DNA from: Limnohabitans lacus
GTDB taxonomy: Bacteria > Pseudomonadota > Gammaproteobacteria > Burkholderiales > Burkholderiaceae_C
DNA: 64,000 bases
Assembly (NCBI RefSeq): GCF_030053395.1
Contig: NZ_JASGBH010000003.1
Location: 1-64,000 of the forward strand
Reading direction: 5' to 3'
The notes under the pieces were generated by a model. That model made no database searches and had not been told where the DNA came from. It saw only the letters and a list, made by a program, of their open reading frames with translations. Below, in pieces: positions 48,815-58,357 of this stretch. Both the position numbers and the translations under genes were made by a program. Position 1 is the first letter of the stretch; each line of letters begins with the position of its first letter.

Positions 48815-49812
48815 GCGCGGTCAACTTTCACAAAGTCGCCATCGTGGGCGCTGGCGCCATCGGCGGCTGGATGGGCGTGCATTTGGCGCGAGCCGGAGCG
48901 CAGGTGAGCGTGCTGGCGCGAGGCGACACTTTGCAAGCCTTGCAAAAAAATGGTTTGCAAATGCACCAAGGCAGCGAACTTCACACCGTGCCTGTTCAGG
49001 CCAGTCAGGATGCGGCAGCACTGGGCGTGCAAGATTTGGTGGTGATCTCGGTCAAGGCCCCCGCGCTGGCCTCGGTGGCGGCGCAGGTGGGACCGTTGAT
49101 CGGTCCGCACACCGTTGTGCTGACGGCCATGAACGGTGTGCCTTGGTGGTTCTTGCAGGGCTTTGGCGGTCCGGTTGAAGGCCGCTCGCTCAGCTCGGTG
49201 GACCCGGACGGCAGCATTGCCCGTGCCTTGCCTGCCGCGCACATCATCGGCTGCGTGGTGCATGCCAGCTGCTCGGTCGATGCGCCGGGCGTGATCCGCC
49301 ACCACTTTGGCGATGGCCTGATCGTGGGCGAGCCTTCGGGCCAAGCCACGCCCCGCGTGCAAGCCCTGCATGCCTTGCTGCAAAAGGCCGGCTTCAATGC
49401 GACGCTATCGCCCCAGATTCAAAAAGACATTTGGTACAAGCTCTGGGGCAACATGACCGTCAACCCGGTCAGTGCCATCACCGGCGCGACCACCGACCGC
49501 ATCCTGGATGACGAGCTGGTGCGCGGCTTCATCTCGAACGTCATGCTGGAGGCCAAAACGATCGGCGAGCGCATTGGCATTCCGATTGCGCAAGCCCCGG
49601 AAGACCGCCACGCCATGACGCGCAAGCTGGGCGCGTTCAAGACTTCGATGCTGCAAGACGTTCAGGCGGGCAAGCCGGTGGAGCTCGATGCCCTGGTCAG
49701 CGCGGTGCGCGAGCTGGGTCAACTCACGCAGGTGGCGACGCCCTTCACCGATGCGCTGCTGGGTCTCAGTCGCCTGCATGCCAGGGGTCTGGGTTTGTAC
49801 CCCGCACAATGA
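48811..49812 (+). CDS. Ketopantoate-reductase-family (ApbA/PanE) dehydrogenase
   Basis: 333-residue NADP-dependent reductase. The Rossmann motif VAIVGAGAIGGWMGVHLARAG opens the protein; the C-terminal helical domain has KLWGNMTVNPVSAITGATTD and ELDALVSAVRELG. PanE itself makes pantoate, but the context (aldolase-family gene, aromatic pathway) argues for a catabolic 2-oxoacid reductase. ATGA overlap with the upstream gene. Confidence 0.88.
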   Translation: MSAVNFHKVAIVGAGAIGGWMGVHLARAGAQVSVLARGDTLQALQKNGLQMHQGSELHTVPVQASQDAAALGVQDLVVISVKAPALASVAAQVGPLIGPHTVVLTAMNGVPWWFLQGFGGPVEGRSLSSVDPDGSIARALPAAHIIGCVVHASCSVDAPGVIRHHFGDGLIVGEPSGQATPRVQALHALLQKAGFNATLSPQIQKDIWYKLWGNMTVNPVSAITGATTDRILDDELVRGFISNVMLEAKTIGERIGIPIAQAPEDRHAMTRKLGAFKTSMLQDVQAGKPVELDALVSAVRELGQLTQVATPFTDALLGLSRLHARGLGLYPAQ

Positions 49813-49816
49813 AGCC

Positions 49817-50722
49817 ATGACCGCCACACGCAAGGCCCTGACGGGCACCGCTTTTGCCACCCTGCTCTTGATCGCTTTCATGATGGGGGCCAACCATGTG
49901 GCGGCCCGATTTGCCTTCAACAACGGCGTGGACGTGGTCACCGCCGTCAGCGCGCGCAGCAGCGTCACGGCCTTGGTCGTGGGCTTTGTGCTCTGGCAGC
50001 AAAAAGTCTCTTTGACCACCACGCTGCGGCAAAAGAAATTCCTGCTGACCATTGGCGGCTTGATCGCGGTGCAAAGCGTTTGCCTGTACTCGTCGGTGGC
50101 GCGCTTGCCGGTGGCACTGGCTTTGCTGGCCTTCAACACCTATCCGCTGACCACGGCTTTTTGGGCCCGCGTTTTGTATGGCCACAAAGCCGAACGCGCG
50201 GTGATTTTGGCCATGCCGCTCATGTTGATCGGACTGTCGCTGGCCCTCGATGTGTTCGGTGCTGCATCGGGCTTGGGTGCGGCGGCGCATTGGAGCCAGA
50301 TCGGTGTGGGCATTGCCTTTGCCTTGGCGGCCTCAGCCACCTTTGGGCTGGCCATGGTGCTCATGGAGCACGAAGCGGGCGGACTGGATGGCCGCTTGCG
50401 AACCTTCTCGACCATGGGCTTGGTGGCCCTCTTTTCGATCACCGCCGCCATGAGTCAAGGCGGCTTTCACCTGCCCACGGCCCAGCCCGGTTGGTGGGGC
50501 TTGGCCCTGCTCAGCTTGTTGTACGGCACGGCCTTCACCATCATGTTCATGGTCTTGCCCAAGTTGGGCGTGGTGGGCAATTCGGCCATCATGAACGTCG
50601 AGCCCGTGTTCGCCCTGGTGCTGGCCTGGGCGCTGCTGGGTCAATCGATCGCACCCATGCAGCTGTTGGGCGCCTTGGTGGTGGTCTCCACCGTCATGTG
50701 GCTGGGCCTGCGCAAACGCTGA
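49817..50722 (+). CDS. EamA-family (DMT) permease
   Basis: 301 residues with ten hydrophobic helices and two EamA repeats (about 10-138 and 160-298), e.g. TLLLIAFMMGANHVAARFAF and LLSLLYGTAFTIMFMVLPKLGVVGNSAIMNVEPVFALVLAW. Drug/metabolite exporters of this type move amino acids or small metabolites. It starts 4 bp after the reductase stop and is the last plus-strand gene of the run. Substrate unknown. Confidence 0.9.
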   Translation: MTATRKALTGTAFATLLLIAFMMGANHVAARFAFNNGVDVVTAVSARSSVTALVVGFVLWQQKVSLTTTLRQKKFLLTIGGLIAVQSVCLYSSVARLPVALALLAFNTYPLTTAFWARVLYGHKAERAVILAMPLMLIGLSLALDVFGAASGLGAAAHWSQIGVGIAFALAASATFGLAMVLMEHEAGGLDGRLRTFSTMGLVALFSITAAMSQGGFHLPTAQPGWWGLALLSLLYGTAFTIMFMVLPKLGVVGNSAIMNVEPVFALVLAWALLGQSIAPMQLLGALVVVSTVMWLGLRKR

Positions 50723-50734
50723 GCGGAGTCCGCT

Positions 50735-51634
50735 TCAGGCGTTTTTGAGCATCAGTGCTTGGTCGTAGAGCACGTTTTTCGACTCGCCCGTGATCTCGGC
50801 GGCCAGTTTTACCGCGGTTTTCAGGGGCAGCTCGGGCAGCAGCAGCTGCAGCACCCGCAGGCCTTCGCCCGATGTTTCGGCCACTGGGCTGTCGTGCACC
50901 ACCAAGGCGAACTCGCCGCGTTGGCGCTCGGGCTTTTCGGCCAGCCAAGCGGCCAAGTCTTGGGCGGCCACCGTCTCAATTTGTTCAAACTGTTTGGTCA
51001 GCTCCCTGCCCACGGTGATGCGCCGCTCGCCCAACACGCCCAGGGCTTGCGCCAGCGCTTCGATGCGGTGGGGGGCCTCCAGCAGGACCACCGCGCGGCT
51101 TTCTTGCACCAGCGCCTGCACGGCGTGTTGGCGCTCGCCCGCTTTGCTGGGCAAAAAGCCGGTGAAGACAAAACCGTTTTCACCCGTCATGCCCGAGGCG
51201 CTGAGCACGGTGATGACGCTGCTGGCACCAGGCAAGGGCAGCACGCGCAAGCCCGCTTGGCGCACGGCAGCGGCCAGGCGCGCCCCGGGGTCGCTGATCG
51301 CGGGGGTGCCCGCATCGCTGACATAGGCCACGCGCTCGCCTTGGGCCAGGCGGGTGATCACAGTTTGCGCGGCTTCGGCCTCGTTGTGCTGGTGCACGGC
51401 CAGCAATTGGCTGCCGGGGCGGTCGATGCCGTAGGCCCGCAGCATCTGCTGGGTGTGGCGGGTGTCTTCGCAGGCGATGACGTCCACTTTTTGCAGCACA
51501 TGCAAGGCGCGCAGGCTGATGTCGGCCAGGTTGCCAATCGGGGTGGCCACGACATACAGTGTGCTGGCCGGGTGGTTTTGCTGACCGGCAGCGTCGTTGG
51601 CGGCGGCAAGGGCTGGGGCGAACGACGCAGACAT
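50735..51634 (-). CDS. rsmI: RsmI, 16S rRNA 2'-O-methyltransferase (C1402)
   Basis: 299 residues from ATG 51634; an upstream TTG at 51649 is less likely. SAM-dependent tetrapyrrole-methylase-fold enzyme: LYVVATPIGNLADISLRAL (N-terminal signature), ACEDTRHT, YVSDAGTPAISDPG and PLPGASSVITVLSASGM. It 2'-O-methylates C1402 in the 16S rRNA P site. Divergent from yraN with only 14 bp between start codons. Confidence 0.96.
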   Translation of the reverse strand: MSASFAPALAAANDAAGQQNHPASTLYVVATPIGNLADISLRALHVLQKVDVIACEDTRHTQQMLRAYGIDRPGSQLLAVHQHNEAEAAQTVITRLAQGERVAYVSDAGTPAISDPGARLAAAVRQAGLRVLPLPGASSVITVLSASGMTGENGFVFTGFLPSKAGERQHAVQALVQESRAVVLLEAPHRIEALAQALGVLGERRITVGRELTKQFEQIETVAAQDLAAWLAEKPERQRGEFALVVHDSPVAETSGEGLRVLQLLLPELPLKTAVKLAAEITGESKNVLYDQALMLKNA

Positions 51635-51648
51635 GGGAGACGGAGTCA

Positions 51649-52038
51649 ATGCAATTCCTCAAAAAAGACGGTGTCGGCAAAGCCACGACCAAAGCCCGAG
51701 GGGATGCGGGCGAAGACGAGGCGCTGGCCTATTTGCAAGAGCGCGGTTTGCGCCTGCTGCAGCGCAATTATCGGACCCCTGGGCGCGGCGGCGGCGAAAT
51801 CGATTTGATCATGCAAGCGCCAGAAGGCACGGTGGTGTTCGTGGAGGTGCGCCAACGCAGCCGCAGCGACTTTGGCGGGGCTGCGGCCAGCGTGGGTTTT
51901 CACAAGCAAAGGCGCATCGTGGTGGCCGCGCAGCACTACCTCTTGCGCTGGCGGCGCTTGCCGCCCACGCGCTTTGATGTGGTCATTATTGAGGCCCAAG
52001 GACCTCAGTGGTTGCCAGCGGCTTTTGATGCGGGATGA
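51649..52038 (+). CDS. yraN: YraN/UPF0102 family putative endonuclease-fold protein
   Basis: 129 residues. Restriction-endonuclease-like motif: RGDAGEDEALAYLQERG, then LQRNYRTPGRGGGEIDLIM and VFVEVRQRS (E-x-D...E-x-K-like, here Q or R in place of the usual Lys). Function is not established. In many proteobacteria it lies between rsmI and diaA, as here. ATG 51649 has GGGAG upstream. Confidence 0.92.
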   Translation: MQFLKKDGVGKATTKARGDAGEDEALAYLQERGLRLLQRNYRTPGRGGGEIDLIMQAPEGTVVFVEVRQRSRSDFGGAAASVGFHKQRRIVVAAQHYLLRWRRLPPTRFDVVIIEAQGPQWLPAAFDAG

Positions 52039-52113
52039 AAGAAGTACGCCAAGGCACAAGAAAACAAGGGAAATGCCCTGAAGCCGCCTCAGCAGGCGGT
52101 TATCATCCCCGCC

Positions 52114-52698
52114 ATGTTAGAGCAGCGCATTCAACAGCATTTCATCGACAGTGCAGACCTGCATTACCAGGTGGCCGAAGCTTTGGCCAAGCCGGTGGAT
52201 GCCGCCTTGCAAATGGTCTTGGCCTGTGTGACCGGGGGCGGCAAAGTGCTGACGGCGGGCATGGGGGCATCCTCGGCCCTGGCCCAGTACTTGGCGTTGT
52301 TGTTGGTGGGCGGCTTTGAGCGTGAAAGGCCAGGCTTGGCGGCCTTGTGCCTGGCCTCCGAGGGCTTGATGGCGACCGCCTGGCCAGATGGACAAGCTTT
52401 ATCACATCAGGTGCGCGCGCTCGGTCAAACGGGTGATGTGTTGGTGCTGTTCAGTGCCGATGGTGAAGACAATGCCTTGGTACAGGCGGTTCAGGCGGCG
52501 CATGAGCGTGAGATGTCGGTGTTGGCCCTGACCGGCCAACATGGCGGGGCACTGGCGCGGCAGTTGCGCGAGACCGATGTCCATGTGAGCGTGCCCCATG
52601 AGCGGGCCGCCAGAATTCGAGAGGTGCAGCACCTGGTGCTGCACAGTTTGTGTGATGCAATAGACACCCAGTTGTTGGGTGAACAGGAGCCTGTGTAA
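52114..52698 (+). CDS. diaA: SIS-domain protein of the GmhA/DiaA family
   Basis: 194-residue sugar-isomerase-domain protein. The SIS core shows GGGKVLTAGMGASSALAQYLALLLVGGFERERPGL and GDVLVLFSADGEDNALVQAV. In E. coli the equivalent gene at this locus encodes DiaA, a DnaA-binding initiation factor; GmhA phosphoheptose isomerase is the paralogous alternative. Context (yraN before, BON lipoprotein immediately after) favours DiaA. Followed directly by the next ATG. Confidence 0.85.
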   Translation: MLEQRIQQHFIDSADLHYQVAEALAKPVDAALQMVLACVTGGGKVLTAGMGASSALAQYLALLLVGGFERERPGLAALCLASEGLMATAWPDGQALSHQVRALGQTGDVLVLFSADGEDNALVQAVQAAHEREMSVLALTGQHGGALARQLRETDVHVSVPHERAARIREVQHLVLHSLCDAIDTQLLGEQEPV

Positions 52699-53325
52699 AT
52701 GAAACGCAATTTGCAATCGCTGGTCTTGACCAGCACTTTGGCTGTCGTCGCTTTGTCGAGTCTGTCGGCTTGTGCGCCTTTGTTGGTGGGCAGCGCGGTG
52801 ATGACCGGCGTGGTGGCCACCGACCGCCGCACCACGGGCTCACAAGTCGAAGACGAAGGCATTGAGATCAAGGTCGGCAGTGCCATCCGCAATGAGTTGG
52901 GCGACAGTGTTCATTTGAACGTGACCAGCTACAACAAACAGGCCTTGCTGACGGGTGAAGTCCGCACCCAGGCCTTGAAAGAGCGCGCTGAAAAATTGGC
53001 GCAGAGTCAGGAAAACGTCCGCTCGGTCGTCAACGACTTGGCCGTGACGCTGCCCAGCAGCCTCACGCAGCGCTCCAAAGACACGGTGATCACTGGCCAG
53101 GTCAAAGCGGCATTTCTGGATGCCAAAGACCTGCAGGTCAACAGCATCAAGGTGGTGACCGAGCGCGGCATCGTCTACCTGATGGGCCGCGTGACCGCCC
53201 GTGAAGCCAAGCGGGCCACCGACATCACCCGTGGCGTTGGCGGCGTAGCCAAGGTGGTGCGTGTGTTTGAAGAGATTTCGGAAGCTGAATTGCAGCGCCT
53301 GAGCCAGCCGCCCTTGTCCAAGTGA
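52699..53325 (+). CDS. dolP: Double-BON outer-membrane lipoprotein (DolP/YraP-like)
   Basis: 208 residues. The lipoprotein signal ends in the lipobox LSAC with the lipidated Cys25. Two BON domains follow (about 52-118 and 130-200: DEGIEIKVGSAIRNELG, LTGEVRTQALKERAEKLA, TERGIVYLMGRVTAREAKRATDI). DolP supports outer-membrane integrity and BAM function in enterobacteria. It starts with no gap after the SIS gene; a strong terminator follows. Confidence 0.93.
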   Translation: MKRNLQSLVLTSTLAVVALSSLSACAPLLVGSAVMTGVVATDRRTTGSQVEDEGIEIKVGSAIRNELGDSVHLNVTSYNKQALLTGEVRTQALKERAEKLAQSQENVRSVVNDLAVTLPSSLTQRSKDTVITGQVKAAFLDAKDLQVNSIKVVTERGIVYLMGRVTAREAKRATDITRGVGGVAKVVRVFEEISEAELQRLSQPPLSK

Positions 53326-53341
53326 TGTTGGCCCTGGCATG

Positions 53342-53371
53342 AAAAAACCGCTCCATGTGAGCGGTTTTTTT
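53342..53371. terminator. Bidirectional intrinsic terminator after dolP
   Basis: Stem CCGCTC/GAGCGG flanked by A6 and T7, which extend the pairing (AAAAAACCGCTC, loop CATGT, GAGCGGTTTTTTT). Lies between the converging dolP (stop 53325) and dehydrogenase (stop 53401) genes, serving both. Confidence 0.9.
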
Positions 53372-53400
53372 GTGGCTAAAAGCGCATCAGCGCTGAGGGT

Positions 53401-54306
53401 TCAGCGCAAACGGCGGATCAGGCTGGAGGTGTCCCAGCGGCCGCCGCCCATTTTTTGCACATCGGCATAGAACTGGTCCACCAGAGCGGTCACCGGCAGG
53501 CGTGCGCCATTGCGTTTGGCTTCATCGAGCACCAAGCCCAGGTCCTTGCGCATCCAATCCACGGCAAAGCCAAAATCGAACTTATCGTCGGCCATGGTTT
53601 TGCCACGGTTGTCCATTTGCCAACTTTGTGCGGCGCCTTTGCCAATCACGTCCAGCACCTGGTGCATGTCCAGACCCGCAGCCTGACCAAAGGCCACGGC
53701 CTCCGACAGACCTTGCACCAAACCTGCGATGCAGATCTGGTTGACCATCTTGGCCAACTGGCCCGCACCGGATTCGCCGAGCAAAGTGAAGGCGCGGGAG
53801 AAAGCCATGGCGGCAGGACGCGCATCGTCAAAGGCGGCTTGATCGCCACCGCACATGACGGTGAGAACGCCGTTTTGCGCGCCACCTTGCCCCCCTGAGA
53901 CCGGCGCGTCCACAAAGTTCAGGCCCAGCTTTTGGGCTTGGGCATACAACTCGCGGGCCACTTCGGCCGAGGCGGTGGTGTGGTCCACAAACGTGGCGCC
54001 GGGCTTCATGCCGGCAAAGGCGCCGTCAGGTCCCAAGACCACGCTGCGCAAATCGGCGTCGTTGCCCACGCAGGCGAACACGATGTCGGCGTTGGCGGCG
54101 GCTTCACGGGGGGTGGGGGCGCTGGCGTTGCCAGGGCACTCGGCCAGCCAAGCAGCGGCTTTGGCGGCGCTGCGGTTGTACACAGTGACGTGGTGACCGG
54201 CGCGGGCCAGGTGGCCGGCCATGGGGTAGCCCATCACCCCCAGGCCCAAAAAGGCCACGCGGCGGGCGGGGGTGGGTTCGTAGGTTTTGCTGGCGATTTG
54301 GCTCAT
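53401..54306 (-). CDS. 3-hydroxyisobutyrate-dehydrogenase-family oxidoreductase
   Basis: 301-residue beta-hydroxyacid dehydrogenase. Rossmann motif FLGLGVMGYPMAGHLARAG, substrate motif DAPVSGGQGGAQNG, catalytic Lys in GAGQLAKMVNQI, and the C-terminal helical domain (KDLGLVLDEAKRNGARLPVT). Family members reduce tartronate semialdehyde or oxidise 3-hydroxyisobutyrate; the exact substrate cannot be fixed. Transcribed alone toward the terminator. Confidence 0.92.
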   Translation of the reverse strand: MSQIASKTYEPTPARRVAFLGLGVMGYPMAGHLARAGHHVTVYNRSAAKAAAWLAECPGNASAPTPREAAANADIVFACVGNDADLRSVVLGPDGAFAGMKPGATFVDHTTASAEVARELYAQAQKLGLNFVDAPVSGGQGGAQNGVLTVMCGGDQAAFDDARPAAMAFSRAFTLLGESGAGQLAKMVNQICIAGLVQGLSEAVAFGQAAGLDMHQVLDVIGKGAAQSWQMDNRGKTMADDKFDFGFAVDWMRKDLGLVLDEAKRNGARLPVTALVDQFYADVQKMGGGRWDTSSLIRRLR

Positions 54307-54426
54307 GGCGGTGTCTCTGTGTGGGTGAAGGCAGGGGTGAAAGAAGGCGCTAATTTAGCAGTCCCCCGCAAAACCGAGCGGCGTGTCTGTGTATTGCGCG
54401 ACAAGGCATTTGGTACGCTCAGGGGC

Positions 54427-55110
54427 ATGAACGCTTCGATTGCAGAGAATTTGGCGCAGGTGCATGCGCAAATCCAGGCCGCTTGCCAGGCTGCTGGCCG
54501 CCCGGCGTCCAGCGTTCGCTTGTTGGCCGTCTCCAAAACCTGGGGGGCCGACGCGGTGCGCCAGGCCCATGCCGCTGGGCAAACCGCTTTTGGCGAAAAC
54601 TACATCCAAGAAGCGGTGGACAAGATCACCGAGCTCAAAGCGCTGCCGCTGGAGTGGCACTGCATCGGTCCGATCCAAAGCAACAAGACCCGCCTGGTGG
54701 CCGAGCACTTCGACTGGGTGCACACCATCGACCGCCTCAAGATCGCCCAGCGCCTGTCTGAGCAGCGGCCAGCCACTTTGCCGCCTTTGCAGGTGTGCAT
54801 TCAGGTCAATGTGGATGGCGGTGAGACCAAATCGGGCGTGTCGCCTCAGGACCTGCCCGAATTGGCCCGTGCCGTGGCCGCATTGCCCCATATGCAGCTG
54901 CGCGGCCTGATGACCATACCTGAGCCAGCCCAATCCGAGGCGGCTGCCCGCTCAGTGCATCGGCAAGCGCGCTTGTTGCTGGAAGGCTTGGTCCAAGAGG
55001 GGCTGGCGCTGGACACCTTGTCCATGGGCATGTCGGCCGACATGGCCCCCGCCATTGCCGAAGGCAGCACCATGGTGCGGGTGGGCACGGCGATTTTCGG
55101 AAAGCGTTGA
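54427..55110 (+). CDS. YggS/PROSC-family PLP-binding protein
   Basis: 227-residue single-domain alanine-racemase-N-fold protein involved in pyridoxal-phosphate homeostasis. PLP Lys37 (LLAVSKTWGAD), then GENYIQEAVDKI, HCIGPIQSNKTR (IQ/LQxNK family motif), GLMTIPEP, and LSMGMSADMAPAIAEGSTMVRVGTAIFG. Length and motifs are standard. ATG 54427 follows AGGGGC; an open frame to 53932 is antisense noise over the neighbouring gene. Confidence 0.95.
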   Translation: MNASIAENLAQVHAQIQAACQAAGRPASSVRLLAVSKTWGADAVRQAHAAGQTAFGENYIQEAVDKITELKALPLEWHCIGPIQSNKTRLVAEHFDWVHTIDRLKIAQRLSEQRPATLPPLQVCIQVNVDGGETKSGVSPQDLPELARAVAALPHMQLRGLMTIPEPAQSEAAARSVHRQARLLLEGLVQEGLALDTLSMGMSADMAPAIAEGSTMVRVGTAIFGKR

Positions 55111-55205
55111 GAGTCTGAATGGCCTGTTTAGGGGCCGATTTCGGGGCCTATTTTGAGGCCGTGCTGCCTTGTCTTGGCTGGGGTGGGCCGCTTGGGCGCT
55201 TCTGC

Positions 55206-55214
55206 TGGGATAAT
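55206..55214 (+). promoter_or_regulatory. Candidate extended -10 promoter element upstream of ettA
   Basis: TGGGATAAT at 55206-55214 fits an extended -10 (TG-N-GATAAT), about 95 bp before ettA in a 199-bp intergenic region. I find no good -35 at 17 bp, so this is tentative. The rest of the interval holds GC-rich direct repeats of GGGGCC only. Confidence 0.35.
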
Positions 55215-55309
55215 GTCGGGTTGCACAGCCCCGATCTGGTGTTCAGATCGGCGGACTTGGCGCTTGACCCCGCAAAGGCAAGCCCGCGCTACTTCACTCA
55301 GGTTACACC

Positions 55310-56971
<1,662 letters not shown>

Positions 56972-56989
56972 TCCGCTGCTTTGCACAAC

Positions 56990-57015
56990 ACAAGGGGCCC
57001 TTCGGGGCCCCTTGT
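56990..57015 (+). terminator. GC-rich hairpin after ettA, probable terminator
   Basis: Perfect 11-bp stem ACAAGGGGCCC/GGGCCCCTTGT with a TTCG tetraloop, 18 bp after the ettA stop. The trailing sequence CGTTGG lacks a T-run, so termination may be partial; UUCG loops are unusually stable. Confidence 0.6.
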
Positions 57016-57029
57016 CGTTGGTGTGTTCA

Positions 57030-57190
57030 GTAGATCGGCGGCTTCAGCCCCGACAGGGAGCATCTGCTGATCGCGCAAGCGTCGGACCTGAAGGTGCCGA
57101 CCTACAGGTGGAAGGTAGGTCGGTGGCTTCAGCCCCGACATAGGGCCTTTGCTGATCGCGCAAGCGTCGGACCTGAAGGTGCCGACCTAC
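57030..57190. repeat. Tandem REP-like units (GTAGGTCGG...CTTCAGCCCCGACA family)
   Basis: Two 76-bp units at 57030-57105 and 57115-57190, 85 bp apart. Each begins GTAG(A/G)TCGG(C/T)GGCTTCAGCCCCGACA and ends with the inverted partner GTCGGACCTGAAGGTGCCGACCTAC-like sequence, so each can fold into a long hairpin. A third unit lies at 58284. This organisation (paired palindromes in tandem) is that of BIMEs. Confidence 0.8.
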
Positions 57191-57465
57191 GACGCAGACA
57201 GCGTGCCCCGGGCCTTGTCGGCCCACATTTGCAAGCTGGCCAGCAGGTCTTTTTGGCTGAACGAGCAGCTTTCCTCGCTGAACAGGGCGCTGGCCTCGAT
57301 GCGGTCGAGCAAGTTGCCCAGCACCTCGCCATATTTGTCAGGCAAGGGCAGGGTCGCGCCGACGCTGCGCCACAGCCTGATCATCTCGCTTTGCGACAAG
57401 TCGCCCCGGCTGCTGGCGGTCAGGGCATCGGTCATGCGGCTCAATGTGTCAAGGGCGGCGCTCAT
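57187..57465 (-). CDS. Small conserved hypothetical protein
   Basis: 92 residues from ATG 57465, chosen because GGAG lies 9 bases upstream; the frame extends to 57492. Helical and acidic, with SEMIRLWRSVGATLPLPDKYGEVLGNLLDRIE and SQKDLLASLQMWADKARG. I do not recognise a domain. The last codons and stop overlap the edge of the REP-like unit ending at 57190. Lies just upstream of, and divergent from, rsuA. Confidence 0.7.
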   Translation of the reverse strand: MSAALDTLSRMTDALTASSRGDLSQSEMIRLWRSVGATLPLPDKYGEVLGNLLDRIEASALFSEESCSFSQKDLLASLQMWADKARGTLSAS

Positions 57466-57517
57466 AGGGCGGGTCTCCTGCAAAGTGGACAAGGTTTAGC
57501 GGCGACAATCATGCCCC

Positions 57518-58261
57518 ATGAAAGCCAAATCCCTCAAACCCATGCGCCTGGAAGACATTTTGTTCAGCCAGGGCTTTGGCACGCGCCGTGTGTGTGCCGG
57601 TCTGGTTCAACAAGGTCATGTCCAAGTGGGCGGCGAAGTCGTCACCGATGCGGGCGAATTTTATGAGCCCGAGGGCCTGGTGTTCAAAGTGCAAGGTGCC
57701 GACTGGCCCTTCAAGGAGCACGCCTATGTGTTGCTGAACAAGCCCGCTGGCACCGAGTGCTCGCAAAAGCCTTCGACCTGGCCGAGCATCTACACCTTGC
57801 TGCCCGGTCCTTTGCGCCAACGCCCGCAAAAGGCCGCGGTGCAGGGCGTGCAGGCCGTGGGCCGGCTCGATCAGGACACCACCGGTTTGCTGCTGCTGAC
57901 CGACGACGGCAAGTTCATCCACAAAATGAGCTCGCCCAAACACCATGTGCCCAAGGTGTACGAGGTCACGACCAAACACCCCATCACCCCCGAGATGGTG
58001 GCCAAGCTCTTGTCGGGCGTGGTGCTCGACGACGACACCAAGCCTGTCAAAGCCGCCGCTTGCGAAGCGGTGGGCGAATTGCACCTGAAGCTGACCCTGA
58101 CCGAAGGCAAATACCACCAGGTCAAACGCATGGTGGCTGCGGTGGGCAATCGGGTTGAGGGCCTGCACCGTTCACAAATCGGTGGTTTGGTGTTGAACGA
58201 TCTGCCGTCTGGTCAATGGCGCTGGTTGACCGAGGACGACCTGGCCTTGCTCAGGGCTTGA
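57518..58261 (+). CDS. rsuA: RsuA-family 16S rRNA pseudouridine synthase
   Basis: 247 residues. N-terminal S4 RNA-binding domain (RLEDILFSQGFGTRRVCAGLVQQGHVQVGG), a linker, and the catalytic domain with Asp118 in the GRLDQDTTGLLLLTDDG motif; KYHQVKRMVAAVGNRV near the end is the second family signature. It converts U516 of 16S rRNA to pseudouridine if it is true RsuA; RluE/RluF-type specificity cannot be excluded. Followed by a REP-like unit. Confidence 0.93.
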   Translation: MKAKSLKPMRLEDILFSQGFGTRRVCAGLVQQGHVQVGGEVVTDAGEFYEPEGLVFKVQGADWPFKEHAYVLLNKPAGTECSQKPSTWPSIYTLLPGPLRQRPQKAAVQGVQAVGRLDQDTTGLLLLTDDGKFIHKMSSPKHHVPKVYEVTTKHPITPEMVAKLLSGVVLDDDTKPVKAAACEAVGELHLKLTLTEGKYHQVKRMVAAVGNRVEGLHRSQIGGLVLNDLPSGQWRWLTEDDLALLRA

Positions 58262-58283
58262 TGGCTTTGCTCACCAGAGTGGG

Positions 58284-58357
58284 GTAGGTCGGAGCTTCAG
58301 CTCCGACACCGTTGGCTTTGGCTCGGTCTCATGTCGGGGCTGAAGCCGCCGACCTAC
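58284..58357. repeat. REP-like unit, third copy, supplying the hydrolase stop codon
   Basis: 74-bp unit starting GTAGGTCGGAGCTTCAGCTCCGACA and ending in the inverse TGTCGGGGCTGAAGCCGCCGACCTAC. Same family as 57030-57190. The TAG stop of the minus-strand hydrolase gene (58354-58356) is made of the terminal GTAGG of this unit. Confidence 0.8.

Noticed and set aside
50759..51808. Plus-strand 349-codon frame
   Set aside because: Antisense to rsmI, whose motifs are unambiguous; composition is shadow-like.
57030..57190. Possible two-unit CRISPR array
   Set aside because: Repeat units are themselves long inverted pairs with 9-bp gaps, not short repeats with unique spacers; no cas genes nearby.
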